Below, one piece after another: positions 37,965-47,760 of a DNA stretch of 57,278 nucleotides. The stretch's first letter is position 1; each line of letters begins with the position of its first letter. Source of the DNA: an uncultured Eubacteriales bacterium (lineage in GTDB: Bacteria; Bacillota; Clostridia; Christensenellales; Aristaeellaceae); assembly GCA_902800625.1 (NCBI GenBank), contig CADCFG010000011.1:1-57278 (forward strand). The letters run 5' to 3'. Both the position numbers and the translations under genes were made by a program. The notes under the pieces were generated by a model that saw only the letters and a program-made list of their open reading frames with translations, was not told the DNA's origin and did not search any database.

Positions 37965-39224
37965 TCAGCCCTCTTCCCCATCCTCTTCATACATGAGTTT
38001 GTCATACCCGGCCAGGATGGCGTCAAAGGGCACGTGCCTGCGCACGACGGCACACTTGGCGGAGTTGGCCTTCCTGCCGGCCATTTCCCCGGCCGCAGCC
38101 TTCAGCGCATCCCGATCCGCGCCGAGAACCACGCCGATCCACAGGAGCGACCAGGGGTTCATCAGGTGGTTGTAGGTGTTGCGCGCGGAGAAGTTGGGCT
38201 CGCTCCGGGTATACTTGCCAAAGCCATGGGTGACCTGTCCGGCGAACCAGCAGCATATGTGCAGCTGCTCGTAGTGATACTGTACGCCGATGCTCTCGCA
38301 GAAGGCCACGTCCGCTGCCTTGTCGGTAAACTCATGGATGACTGCGAAGCATCTCGCCAGATACAGCGCATCGATGTCGTCTTCCGCCGGTTCCGGCATC
38401 TCCATGCCGGGGTGCTCGTCCTCCCACTGAAACTGGCACTCGTCGATATTTTGGCTGAAAAAACTGACGATAAAGCCATTCAAGGCCTCCTCCAGATTGG
38501 CCTGGGGATAGCCCTGCCGCGCATAGAAGGTGCGGAAGGCCTGCTCGGCGGTCGTCCTGGCCTGAAGATAGTCATCCCACCGGAAGGTCTCGTGGGCGAT
38601 GGCCATGAAGGCCTCGAATGCTGACACGAAGGCCGCGTCGTCCGTAATCCCGGCCCAGCCCCGGAAGTCTCCGGCGAAGGGCTCGCGCGTGAAGGAAAGG
38701 CCGATGATGCTGTCATTATAATCTACGTACTTCGATAGGATGTGCTCGATTTTTCTTCCGAAAATCACGGTTTGCAAGCCTTCGCCGCCGTCCTTCGGGT
38801 TGCAGTCCAGCGGGTCGAGGTATTGGTGCATATAGGCCGTGCGGAAGGCGTCCGCCTCCTCTTTCGAGGCATACGCGCCCAGGTCCCCGCCATCCACATA
38901 CTCGATCAGCGCGTCGTCCACGTCAAACAGGTGCAGCTTGCCCTTGACGGGGATGGGCTTGATGAGCTTCGGCGCACCGAGGATCCAGTCGTACTGCGTC
39001 AGCGGCTTGCCGTCGTCGGAGTAAACGGGCTGCTCTTCCGCTCGGATCTCCAGCAGCGGGACCACAAGGAACGCATAGCCGCAGATGTAACCGGGCCGTT
39101 TCTTCGAGCTGGCGCAGACCAGCAAGTCGCCCCGATAGTCGGTCTGCCAGGTGCGATACTCGACGGCCTTTTCGCCCATGAAGATGTCCAGGGTGAATTC
39201 AGGAAGAATGGATAAGGCTTTCAT
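37965..39224 (-). CDS. ASCH-domain protein with a large unassigned C-terminal region
   Basis: The 419-residue protein begins with an ASCH domain (about 1-130: MKALSILPEFTLDIFMGEKAVEYRTW, then YRGDLLVCASSKK), a PUA-like fold that binds RNA or modified nucleotides in known members. A short spacer leads to about 250 further residues that I cannot assign firmly. They are rich in aromatic and acidic residues and look all-helical. The end (NPWSLLWIGVVLGADRDALK) faintly recalls DUF1911-type immunity-protein domains; that is a weak impression only. The stand-alone ASCH proteins I know are far shorter, so the fusion is unusual. Start at 39224 is set by AGGAGG 7 bases upstream. Its promoter shares the operator of the downstream ADP-ribosylglycohydrolase gene. 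Confidence 0.82.
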   Translation of the reverse strand: MKALSILPEFTLDIFMGEKAVEYRTWQTDYRGDLLVCASSKKRPGYICGYAFLVVPLLEIRAEEQPVYSDDGKPLTQYDWILGAPKLIKPIPVKGKLHLFDVDDALIEYVDGGDLGAYASKEEADAFRTAYMHQYLDPLDCNPKDGGEGLQTVIFGRKIEHILSKYVDYNDSIIGLSFTREPFAGDFRGWAGITDDAAFVSAFEAFMAIAHETFRWDDYLQARTTAEQAFRTFYARQGYPQANLEEALNGFIVSFFSQNIDECQFQWEDEHPGMEMPEPAEDDIDALYLARCFAVIHEFTDKAADVAFCESIGVQYHYEQLHICCWFAGQVTHGFGKYTRSEPNFSARNTYNHLMNPWSLLWIGVVLGADRDALKAAAGEMAGRKANSAKCAVVRRHVPFDAILAGYDKLMYEEDGEEG

Positions 39225-39257
39225 GGCAATAACCTCCTGTTTGCTGTTGTTGATCCA

Positions 39258-39301
39258 AGTATAGCACAGATGGAGCATGAAAAGGTCGCCCGCCAGGCGA
39301 C
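39258..39301 (-). promoter_or_regulatory. Promoter and palindromic operator of the ASCH gene
   Basis: Minus strand: palindrome GTCGCC-N5-GGCGAC (39285-39301), then exactly 21 bases, then TATACT (39258-39263), 33 bases before the ATG. No good -35. The geometry is the same as at 37899-37942, while the spacer sequences differ. Confidence 0.7.
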
Positions 39302-39513
39302 ATCTGCGCCGGGATGGTTTGTCCGCATCGGAAATGGATAAGCATTCACAACATTGCAGCCATGCCAATTAACAGACGCCGTCTATTAAATAGGATATGT
39401 TGCGGTCGCCCAGCTGTCCCTTTGCCCCCTGTGCCGACAGTAAAACCAGTCGAGCGGAAAGTATATGAGCCGTACATCCAACAGAAATTAGTAATCTGAT
39501 TACATCCCCGCTA

Positions 39514-39542
39514 TTGAGAAAAGGATGCTTTGGTGTTACAAT
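39514..39542 (+). promoter_or_regulatory. Promoter of the candidate structured RNA
   Basis: TTGAGA (39514-39519), 17 bases, TACAAT (39537-39542). Good sigma-A match facing right, with no convincing protein-coding gene downstream for 600 bases on this strand. Confidence 0.65.
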
Positions 39543-39723
39543 AGGGGTGTTGCATGGCGCTCTTTCCCAATGCGGGGAAGAACCTCAAGGGCAAGGAAAG
39601 CGGCCATGGAGAGCGCGATTCGTCAATTCGAAGCGCATCGCTCAAAGGCACTGGCCGGACCTGCCGCAGCCATAATTGTGCAGGGACTGTGCAAAACGGT
39701 CGGGCGCAAGAGCGAAAACCCCT
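39543..39723 (+). ncRNA. Candidate structured RNA of unknown class
   Basis: About 180 bases closed by two stacked helices. AGGGGTGTT (39543-39551) pairs with AAAACCCCT (39715-39723) except for one G-A. Then CGCTCTT (39558-39564) pairs with AAGAGCG (39708-39714). Inside are TCCC/GGGGA, a GAGCG/CGCTC hairpin, GCCGGACC with GGTCGGGC (one mismatch), and TTGTGCAG/CTGTGCAA using two G-T pairs. A GGCCA/TGGCC helix would compete with the GGACC helix, so two folds are possible. It matches no riboswitch I recognise; the size and single closing stem recall 6S RNA, but the sequence gives no support. The expected start site lies a few bases inside the closing stem, which weakens the outer helix as part of the mature RNA. 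Confidence 0.45.
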
Positions 39724-39747
39724 GAAAACAAGGAGATGTGATTACTT

Positions 39748-39807
39748 ATGAAATTAGGCGTCGGAAGACGCCGGGCAGATTTCATAAGTCTTCATAATTA
39801 CCTATAA
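39748..39807 (+). CDS. Possible 19-residue leader peptide ORF inside a long hairpin
   Basis: AAGGAG is followed 12 bases later by an ATG and 19 codons (MKLGVGRRRADFISLHNYL). The same DNA forms a perfect stem ACTTATGAAAT (39744-39754) / ATTTCATAAGT (39779-39789) topped by GGCGTC-GGAA-GACGCC. The ORF could be real, or chance within a structured RNA end. A T6 run follows at 39833-39838 after a weak CCC/GGG pairing. Confidence 0.25.
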   Translation: MKLGVGRRRADFISLHNYL

Positions 39808-39839
39808 TCCCATAATTGCCTATAGTTTCGGGTTTTTTA

Positions 39840-40496
39840 TGTGTTTGCCTTTCATGTAACTCTATATTTCACCATAAGGATCAATGCAGTATTGGTGTAA
39901 AAATGGTGTAGTATGAAGATTGTGCCGGCAAGATAAAGGTGCTATTTGCAACGCGGTTTATTTCGATATTTCAGAAAGTGCGCTTGATTTTCAATGGCTT
40001 AGCTGTTCTTTCAGGATCATCACACTCAGATATACTATCCCTTGCTTTTGCATTTACATGTAGGTGCAACATCAGATAAACACTTTTATTGGGTCATCTT
40101 CCCGACAATAAAGCCCTTGACTGAAAAGCCCCGTGTTTTCATGGCTTCCGGACTTCGGTGGTGCGTCCGTAACAAGAATCATACCAATTATGACCGAAAA
40201 CCGGAAAGCACGACATGAACAAAGTGAAGGACACTCGAACGAATCGGATGTCCTTCGCATTGCCTCATATTGTCTATCAATTCACTCAATATGATTTCAT
40301 CCACCCTGCCTCGTATGCTGTTCATCCTTTACACCCTTTTCCATTAGACCTCTGCAATTTCAGCTTTTCAGCCACATTTTCCTGCTTTACCATCGGCATC
40401 TTAGTGCTGCACAGATTTCATGAGCTCTACTGTTTTACGTAAAACATGTGCATCCACATAAATTACCTAATGATGATAGAGTTGTCACCAGGATTT
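39840..40496. other. AT-richer region without a supported gene
   Basis: Between the structured RNA and pyrG. Composition is clearly more AT-rich than its surroundings. Short open frames occur on both strands (for example 40072-40260 minus and 40215-40442 plus), but none has a good ribosome site or a recognisable protein. It may be decayed mobile or foreign DNA. Confidence 0.5.
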
Positions 40497-42113
40497 TCAG
40501 CTTTTCATGTGACTGTCTGGACACAGGGCTGCCCCTACAAAACCCATAAACAGTGGATGCGGCCTGTTGGGACGGCTCTTGAACTCGGGGTGGAACTGCA
40601 CGCCGATGAAAAAGCGCTCGCCGGGGATCTCGACGGTCTCCACCAGCCGAGCGTCCGGGGAAAGTCCGGAGAGAGTCAGACCGGCGGTTTGCAGCGCGTC
40701 CCGGTAGGCATTGTTGAACTCGTAGCGGTGGCGGTGGCGCTCGCTGATTTCGTTTGCACCGTAACAGGCCGCGATGGCGGTGTCCGGCTTCAGCACGCAG
40801 GGGTATTTGCCCAGCCGCAGCGTGCCGCCCTTGTCAACGTCATCCGACTGGTCAGGCATAAAGTGAATCACTTGGTGAGGACTGTTCTCGTCGAATTCAT
40901 GGGAATTGGCATTTTCAAGGCCCGCCACGTGCCGGGCGTACTCGATCACGGCGATCTGCATGCCCAGGCAGATGCCGAAGTAGGGCACGTGGTGTTCCCG
41001 GGCGTACCGCGCCGCCAGGATCATGCCCCCGATGCCCCGGCTGCCGAAGCCGCCAGGGACGATGATCCCCTGCACATCGGACAGGGCTTCTGTATAATTC
41101 TCCGTTGTCAGTGCCTCTGAGTCAATCCACACAATCTCAACCTTCGCGTCAAGCGCATAGCCTGCGTGCCTGAGCGCCTCCGCTACGGACAGATAGGCGT
41201 CGTGCAGCTGGACATACTTGCCCACCAGGCCGATCTTCACGGTTCTGGATTGATGGTGGATGCGCTCCACCAGCGCCCGCCATTCCGCCAGGTCCGGCTC
41301 CGGCGCGACGATGCCCAGCTCGCGGCAGACGATGCCGGACAGGTGCGCCTCCTCCAGCATCAGCGGAGCCTCGTACAGGTTCGGCAGCGTGCGGTTCTCG
41401 ATCACGCAATCGGGCTTGACGTTGCAGAAGTGGGCGATCTTGGTGAAGATGCTCGCATCCGTGATGGGCTCGTCCGCGCGCAGCACGATGATATTCGGCG
41501 AAATGCCCATGCCCTGCAGCTCCTTCACGGAGTGCTGGGTGGGCTTGGACTTGTGCTCGCCGCTGGCTTTCAGGAAGGGCACCAGGGTCACATGGACGTA
41601 CAGCGCGTTCTCCCGGCCCGCCTCCAGGCCAACCTGGCGGATGGCCTCGATGAAGGGCTGGCTCTCGATGTCGCCGATGGTGCCGCCGATCTCGGTGATG
41701 ACCACGTCGGCGTCCGTGCGCTGGCCCACGGCGTAGATAAAGCGCTTGATCTCATCGGTGATGTGCGGGATGGTCTGCACGGTGCTGCCCAGGTAGTCGC
41801 CCTGGCGCTCCCGATGGATGACGTTTGAATAGACCTTTCCCGTGGTCAGGTTGGAGAACTTGTTGAGGTCCTCGTCGATGAAGCGCTCGTAGTGCCCCAG
41901 GTCCAAATCGGTCTCAGCGCCGTCCTCGGTGACATACACCTCGCCGTGCTGGTAGGGGCTCATGGTGCCGGGGTCGACGTTGATGTAGGGGTCCAGCTTC
42001 TGCGCGGCCACCTTCAGCCCACGAGCTTTCAAAAGCCGCCCCAGCGAGGCCGCCGTGATGCCCTTGCCAAGCCCCGACACCACGCCGCCGGTGACAAAGA
42101 TGTATTTCGTCAT
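40497..42113 (-). CDS. pyrG: CTP synthase
   Basis: Cytosolic enzyme that aminates UTP to CTP using glutamine and ATP. The 538 residues show the synthetase half ([18 protein letters not shown]-loop, [38 protein letters not shown]) and the class I amidotransferase half ([12 protein letters not shown], nucleophile FGICLGMQ near 382, [11 protein letters not shown] near 510). The start ATG overlaps the gltD stop as ATGA, so it is translationally coupled and is the last gene of the glnA-ANTAR-gltB-gltD-pyrG operon. Placing a glutamine-using nucleotide enzyme in the ammonium-assimilation operon is uncommon. No clear terminator was seen after the stop. Confidence 0.97.
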   Translation of the reverse strand: MTKYIFVTGGVVSGLGKGITAASLGRLLKARGLKVAAQKLDPYINVDPGTMSPYQHGEVYVTEDGAETDLDLGHYERFIDEDLNKFSNLTTGKVYSNVIHRERQGDYLGSTVQTIPHITDEIKRFIYAVGQRTDADVVITEIGGTIGDIESQPFIEAIRQVGLEAGRENALYVHVTLVPFLKASGEHKSKPTQHSVKELQGMGISPNIIVLRADEPITDASIFTKIAHFCNVKPDCVIENRTLPNLYEAPLMLEEAHLSGIVCRELGIVAPEPDLAEWRALVERIHHQSRTVKIGLVGKYVQLHDAYLSVAEALRHAGYALDAKVEIVWIDSEALTTENYTEALSDVQGIIVPGGFGSRGIGGMILAARYAREHHVPYFGICLGMQIAVIEYARHVAGLENANSHEFDENSPHQVIHFMPDQSDDVDKGGTLRLGKYPCVLKPDTAIAACYGANEISERHRHRYEFNNAYRDALQTAGLTLSGLSPDARLVETVEIPGERFFIGVQFHPEFKSRPNRPHPLFMGFVGAALCPDSHMKS

Positions 42114-43471
42114 TGTACGTCCCCCTTCAAATATCGGTCGATCTCCCTGGCCGCCGCCCTTCCGTCCGCCAGAGAGCGCACCACCAGCGACTGGCCCGTG
42201 CGCATGTCGCCTGCGGTGAAGAGGTTGCCCCGCAGGTGATGGCTGCCGTCATCAGGCATCATGCAGCCCCTCTGATTGCGTTCGACATTGAAAGCCACCG
42301 CCGTCGATTCCTCACAGCCCACGAAGCCCGCCGCGATCAGCAGCAGGTCGCAGGGCAAGACCTGTTCCGTCCCGGGAATGGGGTCAAAGCCCTTGAGCTT
42401 CACGATTTCAATTTGGCCGGGAAGGAGGCGCTTGACCGTCGTCTCATAGATGCGCGGATCGCTGCCCTGCCGGTAAATCGCCTCCAGCTGGCCGTAGTCG
42501 GTGCGCAGCGTCCGCGGCCATTGGGGCCAGGGATTGCCGGGCAGGCGCTCCACCGGCGGCGCGGGCATCATCTCCAGCTGGACGACGGAGGCGCAGCCCT
42601 GGCGCAGCGCCGTGCCCACGCAGTCGTTGCCGGTATCGCCGCCGCCCACGACCACCACGCTTCTACCCTTCGCGTCGATGGAGGGCTCGCTCCCGGACAA
42701 TACCGCCCGGGTCGCCGCCGTCAGGTAGTCCACGGCAAAGATGCCCTCCACGTTCAGCGCCCGCGGCTTCTTCGCGCCGCCGCAGAGCGCCACGACGTCG
42801 TATTCCTCCATGATTTCAGAAGCAGCCTCTGTGTTCAGCATGAAGCGCACGCCTTCGGCTTCCATCAGCCGGATGCGGCGCTGCACAATGCCCTTCGGCA
42901 GCTTCATGTTGGGGATGCCGTACATCATGAGGCCCCCGGCGCGGTCGGCGCGCTCGACGACCGTGACCGCATGGCCCAGGCAGTTCAGCAGGTCGGCGCA
43001 GGCCAGTCCGGCGGGGCCGCTGCCGACGACGGCCACGCGCCTGCCCGTGCGCTTACGGGGGATCCTCGGCTGAATCCAGCCCCTCTCAAACCCCGTTTCG
43101 ATCAGGTACAGCTCGTTGTCGCGATTCGTCAAGGCATCGTTTTCCAGGTTGCACGCCTTTTCGCACAGCGCCGGGCACACCCGCCCCGTGAATTCCGGAA
43201 AGGGCGCGGTTTGCAACAGGCGCTCCAGCGCCTCGCGCTCTTTGCCCCGGTACAGCAGGTCGTTCCACTCCGGGATCAGGTTGTTGAGCGGACAGCCGAA
43301 GTCCGACTGGCAGAAGGGCACGCCGCAGTTCATGCAGCGGGAGGCCTGCGCACGCCTCGCGTCGATGGGCTGGGGAATGTGCAGATCCTCAAAGTCGCGA
43401 AGGCGCGTCGCCTCGTCGCGATATGGATTCTCCACACGGGCGACTTCCATGAATCCTGTGGGCTTACCCAT
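42110..43471 (-). CDS. gltD: Glutamate synthase (NADPH) small subunit
   Basis: FAD and iron-sulfur subunit that passes electrons from NAD(P)H to the large subunit for reductive glutamate synthesis. The 453-residue protein has the N-terminal cysteine motifs for two [4Fe-4S] clusters ([29 protein letters not shown]), an FAD-binding [16 protein letters not shown], an NAD(P)H-binding [15 protein letters not shown], and the C-terminal [15 protein letters not shown]. The start overlaps the gltB stop by one base (TGATG) and the stop overlaps pyrG. The family also contains other FAD dehydrogenases, but the neighbour makes the call firm. Confidence 0.96.
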   Translation of the reverse strand: MGKPTGFMEVARVENPYRDEATRLRDFEDLHIPQPIDARRAQASRCMNCGVPFCQSDFGCPLNNLIPEWNDLLYRGKEREALERLLQTAPFPEFTGRVCPALCEKACNLENDALTNRDNELYLIETGFERGWIQPRIPRKRTGRRVAVVGSGPAGLACADLLNCLGHAVTVVERADRAGGLMMYGIPNMKLPKGIVQRRIRLMEAEGVRFMLNTEAASEIMEEYDVVALCGGAKKPRALNVEGIFAVDYLTAATRAVLSGSEPSIDAKGRSVVVVGGGDTGNDCVGTALRQGCASVVQLEMMPAPPVERLPGNPWPQWPRTLRTDYGQLEAIYRQGSDPRIYETTVKRLLPGQIEIVKLKGFDPIPGTEQVLPCDLLLIAAGFVGCEESTAVAFNVERNQRGCMMPDDGSHHLRGNLFTAGDMRTGQSLVVRSLADGRAAAREIDRYLKGDVQ

Positions 43472-46400
43472 CAGTCACACCTCCCCAGATAATTCAGGTA
43501 TTCGTCCGATATGACCGCCTTGAATCTCGGCAGGCACCTCTCGAAATCTTCAAGGATTGCTTTCGCCTTGACAGAGCCTGTCTTTTCAAGGTGCATTCCC
43601 AGTAGATGGCGAAGCTCCGCGGCCTGCTCGCGGGTGACTTCATGTACCCGCACCAGGCCGCTGTTGATGCGCCGCTTGAGCGTGCCGTCCTCGTCCAGCA
43701 CCCATGCGATGCCGCCGGACATGCCCGCGCCGAAGTTGTCGCCCACAGGCCCCAGCACCGCCACGCGGCCGCCGGTCATGTACTCGCAGCCGTGGTCGCC
43801 CACGCCCTCGACGACGGCCCACGCGCCGGAATTGCGCACGGCGAAGCGCTCGCCCGCCATGCCCGCGATGAAGGCGTAGCCGCTGGTCGCACCGTAGAGG
43901 GCCACGTTTCCGATCAACGTATCATTCGGATTCCACACCGCGTCCGCGCTCGGGCAGATGGAAAGCGTGCCGCCGGAGAGGCCCTTGCCCAGGTAGTCGT
44001 TGGCCACGCCGTACAGCGCGACGCTCTGCCCCTTTGGCAGGAACGCGCCGAAGCTCTGCCCGCCGCAGCCCTGGGCCTGTATGTGGCGATTGCCCTTCAA
44101 AAGCGTGCCGAAGGCCCGGTCGGTGGTGGTCAGCTGCACATGATCCTGCACCAGACGCGCATCCATGCGCTCGTGAAGCCTGAAATCGTGCCGGGATTCC
44201 GGCTGGACATGGGTGTTCCGGGCGAAGCCGATCAAAGCGGACAGATCCATGGGCGAGCCGTCCTTCATCGTCAAAAGGTCGCTTCGGCCCACCAGCTCAT
44301 TCACCGTCCGCGCGCCCAGTTTCGCCATGATTTCCCGCAGCTGCCGGGCCACGAAGACCATGAAGCGCTCCACGTATTCCGGCTTGCCAATGAACCGCTT
44401 GCGCAGCTCGGGGTTCTGGGTTGCCACGCCGAAGGGGCATGTACCCAGCTGGCACACCCGCATCATGCGGCAGCCCATGGTGATCAGCGGCGCGGTGGCA
44501 AAGCCGAATTCCTCCGCGCCCAGCAGAAGCGCCACGGCCACGTCGTGCCCGGACATCAGCTTGCCGTCTGTCTCCAGCGTAACGGTCTGCCTGAGCCGGT
44601 TCCGGCACAGCACCTGGTGGGTCTCGGCCAGGCCGATTTCCCAGGGCAGGCCCGCGTGATGGACGCTGCTCATGGGCGCCGCGCCGGTGCCGCCCTCGCC
44701 GCCGGAGATCAGTATGCCGCCCGCCCCGGCCTTGGCCACGCCGCTGGCGATGGTACCCACGCCGGTGGAGGACACCAGCTTCACGGTGATCTTCGCGTCC
44801 TCGTTGGCGCATTGCAGGTCGTAAATGAGTTCCGCCAAATCCTCAATGGAATAGATGTCGTGGTGGGGCGGCGGGGAGATCAATGATATGCCGGGCGTGG
44901 AGCAGCGCGTCTTCGCCACGCTGTCCGTCACCTTCGCCCCGGGCAGATGGCCGCCCTCGCCGGGCTTCGCGCCCTGGGCCATCTTGATCTGTATTTCCTT
45001 TGCACTGAGAAGATAATCCCGGGTCACGCCGAAGCGCCCGGAGGCCACCTGCTTGATGGCTGAGTTGAGGTCGGTGCCGAAGCGTTCCGGCAGTTCGCCG
45101 CCCTCGCCGCTGTTGCTCTTGCCGCCCAGGTGGTTCATGGCCTTCGCCATGCACTCGTGGGCTTCCTGCGATATGGAGCCGTAGGACATCGCGCCGGTCT
45201 TGAAGCGCCGGACGATGGATTCAACAGGCTCCACCTCGTCCAGCGGCACGGGATTGCACACCCCGTAGTTGAAGTCCAGCGACGCGCGAATGGTACGCGG
45301 GCCGTCGTTCTCCACCAATCTGGCGTACTCGTCGAACTTCGCCCTGTCGTTCGTCCACACCGCCTGCTGCAGCAGATGGATGACCTTTGGGCTGTACAGA
45401 TGCTCCTCAACGCCCTCGCCGGTCCGGAACTTATGGCGACCTACGCTGGCCAAACCGGTCTGTATGGGGTTCAGGAACGCCTGATCGTGGTGGTATCGGC
45501 TGTCGGCCTCCACGTCGTGCAGTCCCCTGCCACCCAGAGTGGCGGGCGTGTTGGTGAAATACTGATCGACGAACTGCCCGTCCAGTCCCACCGCCTCAAA
45601 CAGCTGCGCGCTCTGGTAGGCCTGCAGGGTGGACACGCCCATCTTGGAGGCAATCTTCAAAACGCCCGCCGTCAGGGCTTGATCGTACTTCTCAATGGCC
45701 TCTCCGGACAGATTTTCCCGGATGACCGCGTGGGCCAGGTACGGGCATACCGCCCGCGCGCCGTAGGCGATCAGCATGGCCAGCTGGTGGGTGTCCCGGG
45801 GCTCGCCGCTCTCCAGGATCACAGAGACCTTGGTGCGCTTCTTGACATGGATCAGATGCTGCTCCAGCGCGGAGACCGCCAGCAGCGAGGGAATAGCCAG
45901 ATGACCCGCGTCCACGCACTTATCGGAAAGGATCAGGGTGTTCGCACCGTCCGCACAGGCCGCGTCGCAGGCGGCGAAGAAATCCCGCATGGCCTGGCGA
46001 AGCCGGGTCTTGACCGGATAGAGCAGCGTAATTTCCCGCACCATGAAGGAGGGATGGTCGATCAAACGGATGCGATGCAGCTCGCCCTCCGTCAGCACCG
46101 GCGAGGGCAGCTCCAACACGGTGCAGTTGTCGGGATCCTGGGACAAGAGGTTCCCATCATCGCCGATATAGATGGAGCAGTCTGTCTTACATTCTTCCCG
46201 CAGCGCGTCGATGGGCGGGTTGGTCACCTGGGCGAAGCGCTGTTTGAAGTAATCATACAGCGGCGGGTGGGCCTTGGACAGCGCCGCCAAAGGCTCGTCC
46301 GCGCCCATGGACACGATGGGCTCCTGGCCTTTTTCAGCCATCGGGAGGATGACGTCCTGAACATCCTCGTAAGCATAGCCGAAGGCCTTGCAAAGGGCTT

Positions 46401-47760
46401 CAGCGTTGTCCACTTTGCCATTGACCTGGACTTCTGGCAGTTCGTCCAGCCTGACGATCTGTTTGACCCACTCTCCATAGGGATGCTGCATGGCAAAATG
46501 CGCCTTCAGCGCCTCCGATTCCATGAACTCGCCGGTATTCAGATTTGCCATCAGCACGTCCCCGCCCTTGAGCTTCCAGCGGCGGCGGATGTGGGCGTTT
46601 TCTTCAAACAACACGCCCGCTTCGCTGGACAGGATCAGCCTCTGATCGTCCGTCAAGGCGCAGCGCAGCGGGCGCAGGCCGTTGCGGTCCAGCGACGCGC
46701 ATACGCTGTCGCCGTCGGAATACAGTATGGCGGCGGGGCCGTCCCAGGGTTCCATCATCGTGGCAAAATAGCGGTACAGGTCGTGCCAGGGCTTCTTTTC
46801 ATTTTCCCCCTGCCAGGGCTCGGGCAGCAGCACCATACCCGCCAGCGTCAGTGGAAAGCCGTTCATGGCCAGGAATTCCAGCGCGTTGTCCAGCATCTGG
46901 GAATCGCTGCCGTCCGGGTCCACCACGGGCAGCACGCGGCGCATGCTCTCCCCCATCACCGCCGAGCGCATGGTCTCCTCCCGGGCCTTCATGCGGTCGT
47001 GGTTGCCGCGGATGGTGTTGATCTCGCCGTTATGCAAAAGCATCCGCTGCGGGTGGGCCTTGGACCAGCTTGGGAAGGTGTTGGTGGAGAAGCGGGAGTG
47101 CACCATGGCCATCCGGGACACATAACGCACGTCCTGGAGATCGTCATAGAAGGAGCGCAGCTGGCTCACCAGCATCATGCCCTTATAGACCACGGTGCGG
47201 GAGGACAGGGAACAGATGTAGGTATCCGTGTCCTGCTTTTCAAACACCCGGCGCAGGATGTACAGCTTTCGGTCGAAGTCAACATCCGACAGAACATCTT
47301 TGGGACGTTTCAGAAAACACTGCCGGATGCGCGGCATGGTCCGTCGCGCGCCCGCGCCCAGCTGGGCCGGATGACAGGGCACGTCACGCCAGCCCAGCAC
47401 CTTCATACCCTCGGAAATTGCCAACTGGTTAAAGATTCGGCAGATATTGAAAACGCCCACCTCGTCTTCCGGCAAAAAGAACATCCCGACGCCGTAGTCG
47501 CCGGGCTTGCCGAGGGATATGCCTTCCTCCCGCGCCCATGCGGTGAAGAATTCGTGGGGCAGCTGGGTCATGATGCCCACGCCGTCGCCGGTGGTGCCCA
47601 GGGCGTCGCTGCCCGCCCGGTGGGCCAGGCGCTCCACGATGGTGAGCGCCTGATCCACGGTGCGGTGGGTGGCGCGACCGCTCAAATCGACGATCGCGCC
47701 CACTCCACAGGATTCATGCTCCAGTTCGGGGTGATAGAGTGGATATTGTTGGTCAACCAT
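43471..47760 (-). CDS. gltB: Glutamate synthase large subunit
   Basis: Makes two glutamates from glutamine and 2-oxoglutarate. The 1429 residues contain a short N-terminal propeptide and the class II amidotransferase nucleophile in HESCGVGAIVDLSG (Cys near 18, normally exposed by cleavage). A central domain and an FMN-binding synthase barrel follow (GEGGELPERFG, MAQGAKPGEGGHLPG, SPPPHHDIYSIEDLAEL, SGGEGGTGAAP), with the 3Fe-4S cysteines in CRMMRVCQLGTCPFG. Last is the C-terminal beta-helix (GANDYLGKGLSGG-like repeats, here VANDYLGKGLSGG and GDNFGAGMSGG). ATG at 47760 is chosen because GGGGG lies upstream. It overlaps the ANTAR gene end by 8 bases. Confidence 0.97.
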   Translation of the reverse strand: MVDQQYPLYHPELEHESCGVGAIVDLSGRATHRTVDQALTIVERLAHRAGSDALGTTGDGVGIMTQLPHEFFTAWAREEGISLGKPGDYGVGMFFLPEDEVGVFNICRIFNQLAISEGMKVLGWRDVPCHPAQLGAGARRTMPRIRQCFLKRPKDVLSDVDFDRKLYILRRVFEKQDTDTYICSLSSRTVVYKGMMLVSQLRSFYDDLQDVRYVSRMAMVHSRFSTNTFPSWSKAHPQRMLLHNGEINTIRGNHDRMKAREETMRSAVMGESMRRVLPVVDPDGSDSQMLDNALEFLAMNGFPLTLAGMVLLPEPWQGENEKKPWHDLYRYFATMMEPWDGPAAILYSDGDSVCASLDRNGLRPLRCALTDDQRLILSSEAGVLFEENAHIRRRWKLKGGDVLMANLNTGEFMESEALKAHFAMQHPYGEWVKQIVRLDELPEVQVNGKVDNAEALCKAFGYAYEDVQDVILPMAEKGQEPIVSMGADEPLAALSKAHPPLYDYFKQRFAQVTNPPIDALREECKTDCSIYIGDDGNLLSQDPDNCTVLELPSPVLTEGELHRIRLIDHPSFMVREITLLYPVKTRLRQAMRDFFAACDAACADGANTLILSDKCVDAGHLAIPSLLAVSALEQHLIHVKKRTKVSVILESGEPRDTHQLAMLIAYGARAVCPYLAHAVIRENLSGEAIEKYDQALTAGVLKIASKMGVSTLQAYQSAQLFEAVGLDGQFVDQYFTNTPATLGGRGLHDVEADSRYHHDQAFLNPIQTGLASVGRHKFRTGEGVEEHLYSPKVIHLLQQAVWTNDRAKFDEYARLVENDGPRTIRASLDFNYGVCNPVPLDEVEPVESIVRRFKTGAMSYGSISQEAHECMAKAMNHLGGKSNSGEGGELPERFGTDLNSAIKQVASGRFGVTRDYLLSAKEIQIKMAQGAKPGEGGHLPGAKVTDSVAKTRCSTPGISLISPPPHHDIYSIEDLAELIYDLQCANEDAKITVKLVSSTGVGTIASGVAKAGAGGILISGGEGGTGAAPMSSVHHAGLPWEIGLAETHQVLCRNRLRQTVTLETDGKLMSGHDVAVALLLGAEEFGFATAPLITMGCRMMRVCQLGTCPFGVATQNPELRKRFIGKPEYVERFMVFVARQLREIMAKLGARTVNELVGRSDLLTMKDGSPMDLSALIGFARNTHVQPESRHDFRLHERMDARLVQDHVQLTTTDRAFGTLLKGNRHIQAQGCGGQSFGAFLPKGQSVALYGVANDYLGKGLSGGTLSICPSADAVWNPNDTLIGNVALYGATSGYAFIAGMAGERFAVRNSGAWAVVEGVGDHGCEYMTGGRVAVLGPVGDNFGAGMSGGIAWVLDEDGTLKRRINSGLVRVHEVTREQAAELRHLLGMHLEKTGSVKAKAILEDFERCLPRFKAVISDEYLNYLGRCD

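Noticed and set aside
39525..39751. Two overlapping 65-66-codon frames over the candidate RNA
   Set aside because: They begin inside or right at the promoter, lack ribosome sites and have random-looking composition; paired helices explain the sequence better.
40072..40442. Short frames in the AT-rich gap before pyrG
   Set aside because: No ribosome site and no recognisable protein; possibly decayed foreign DNA.
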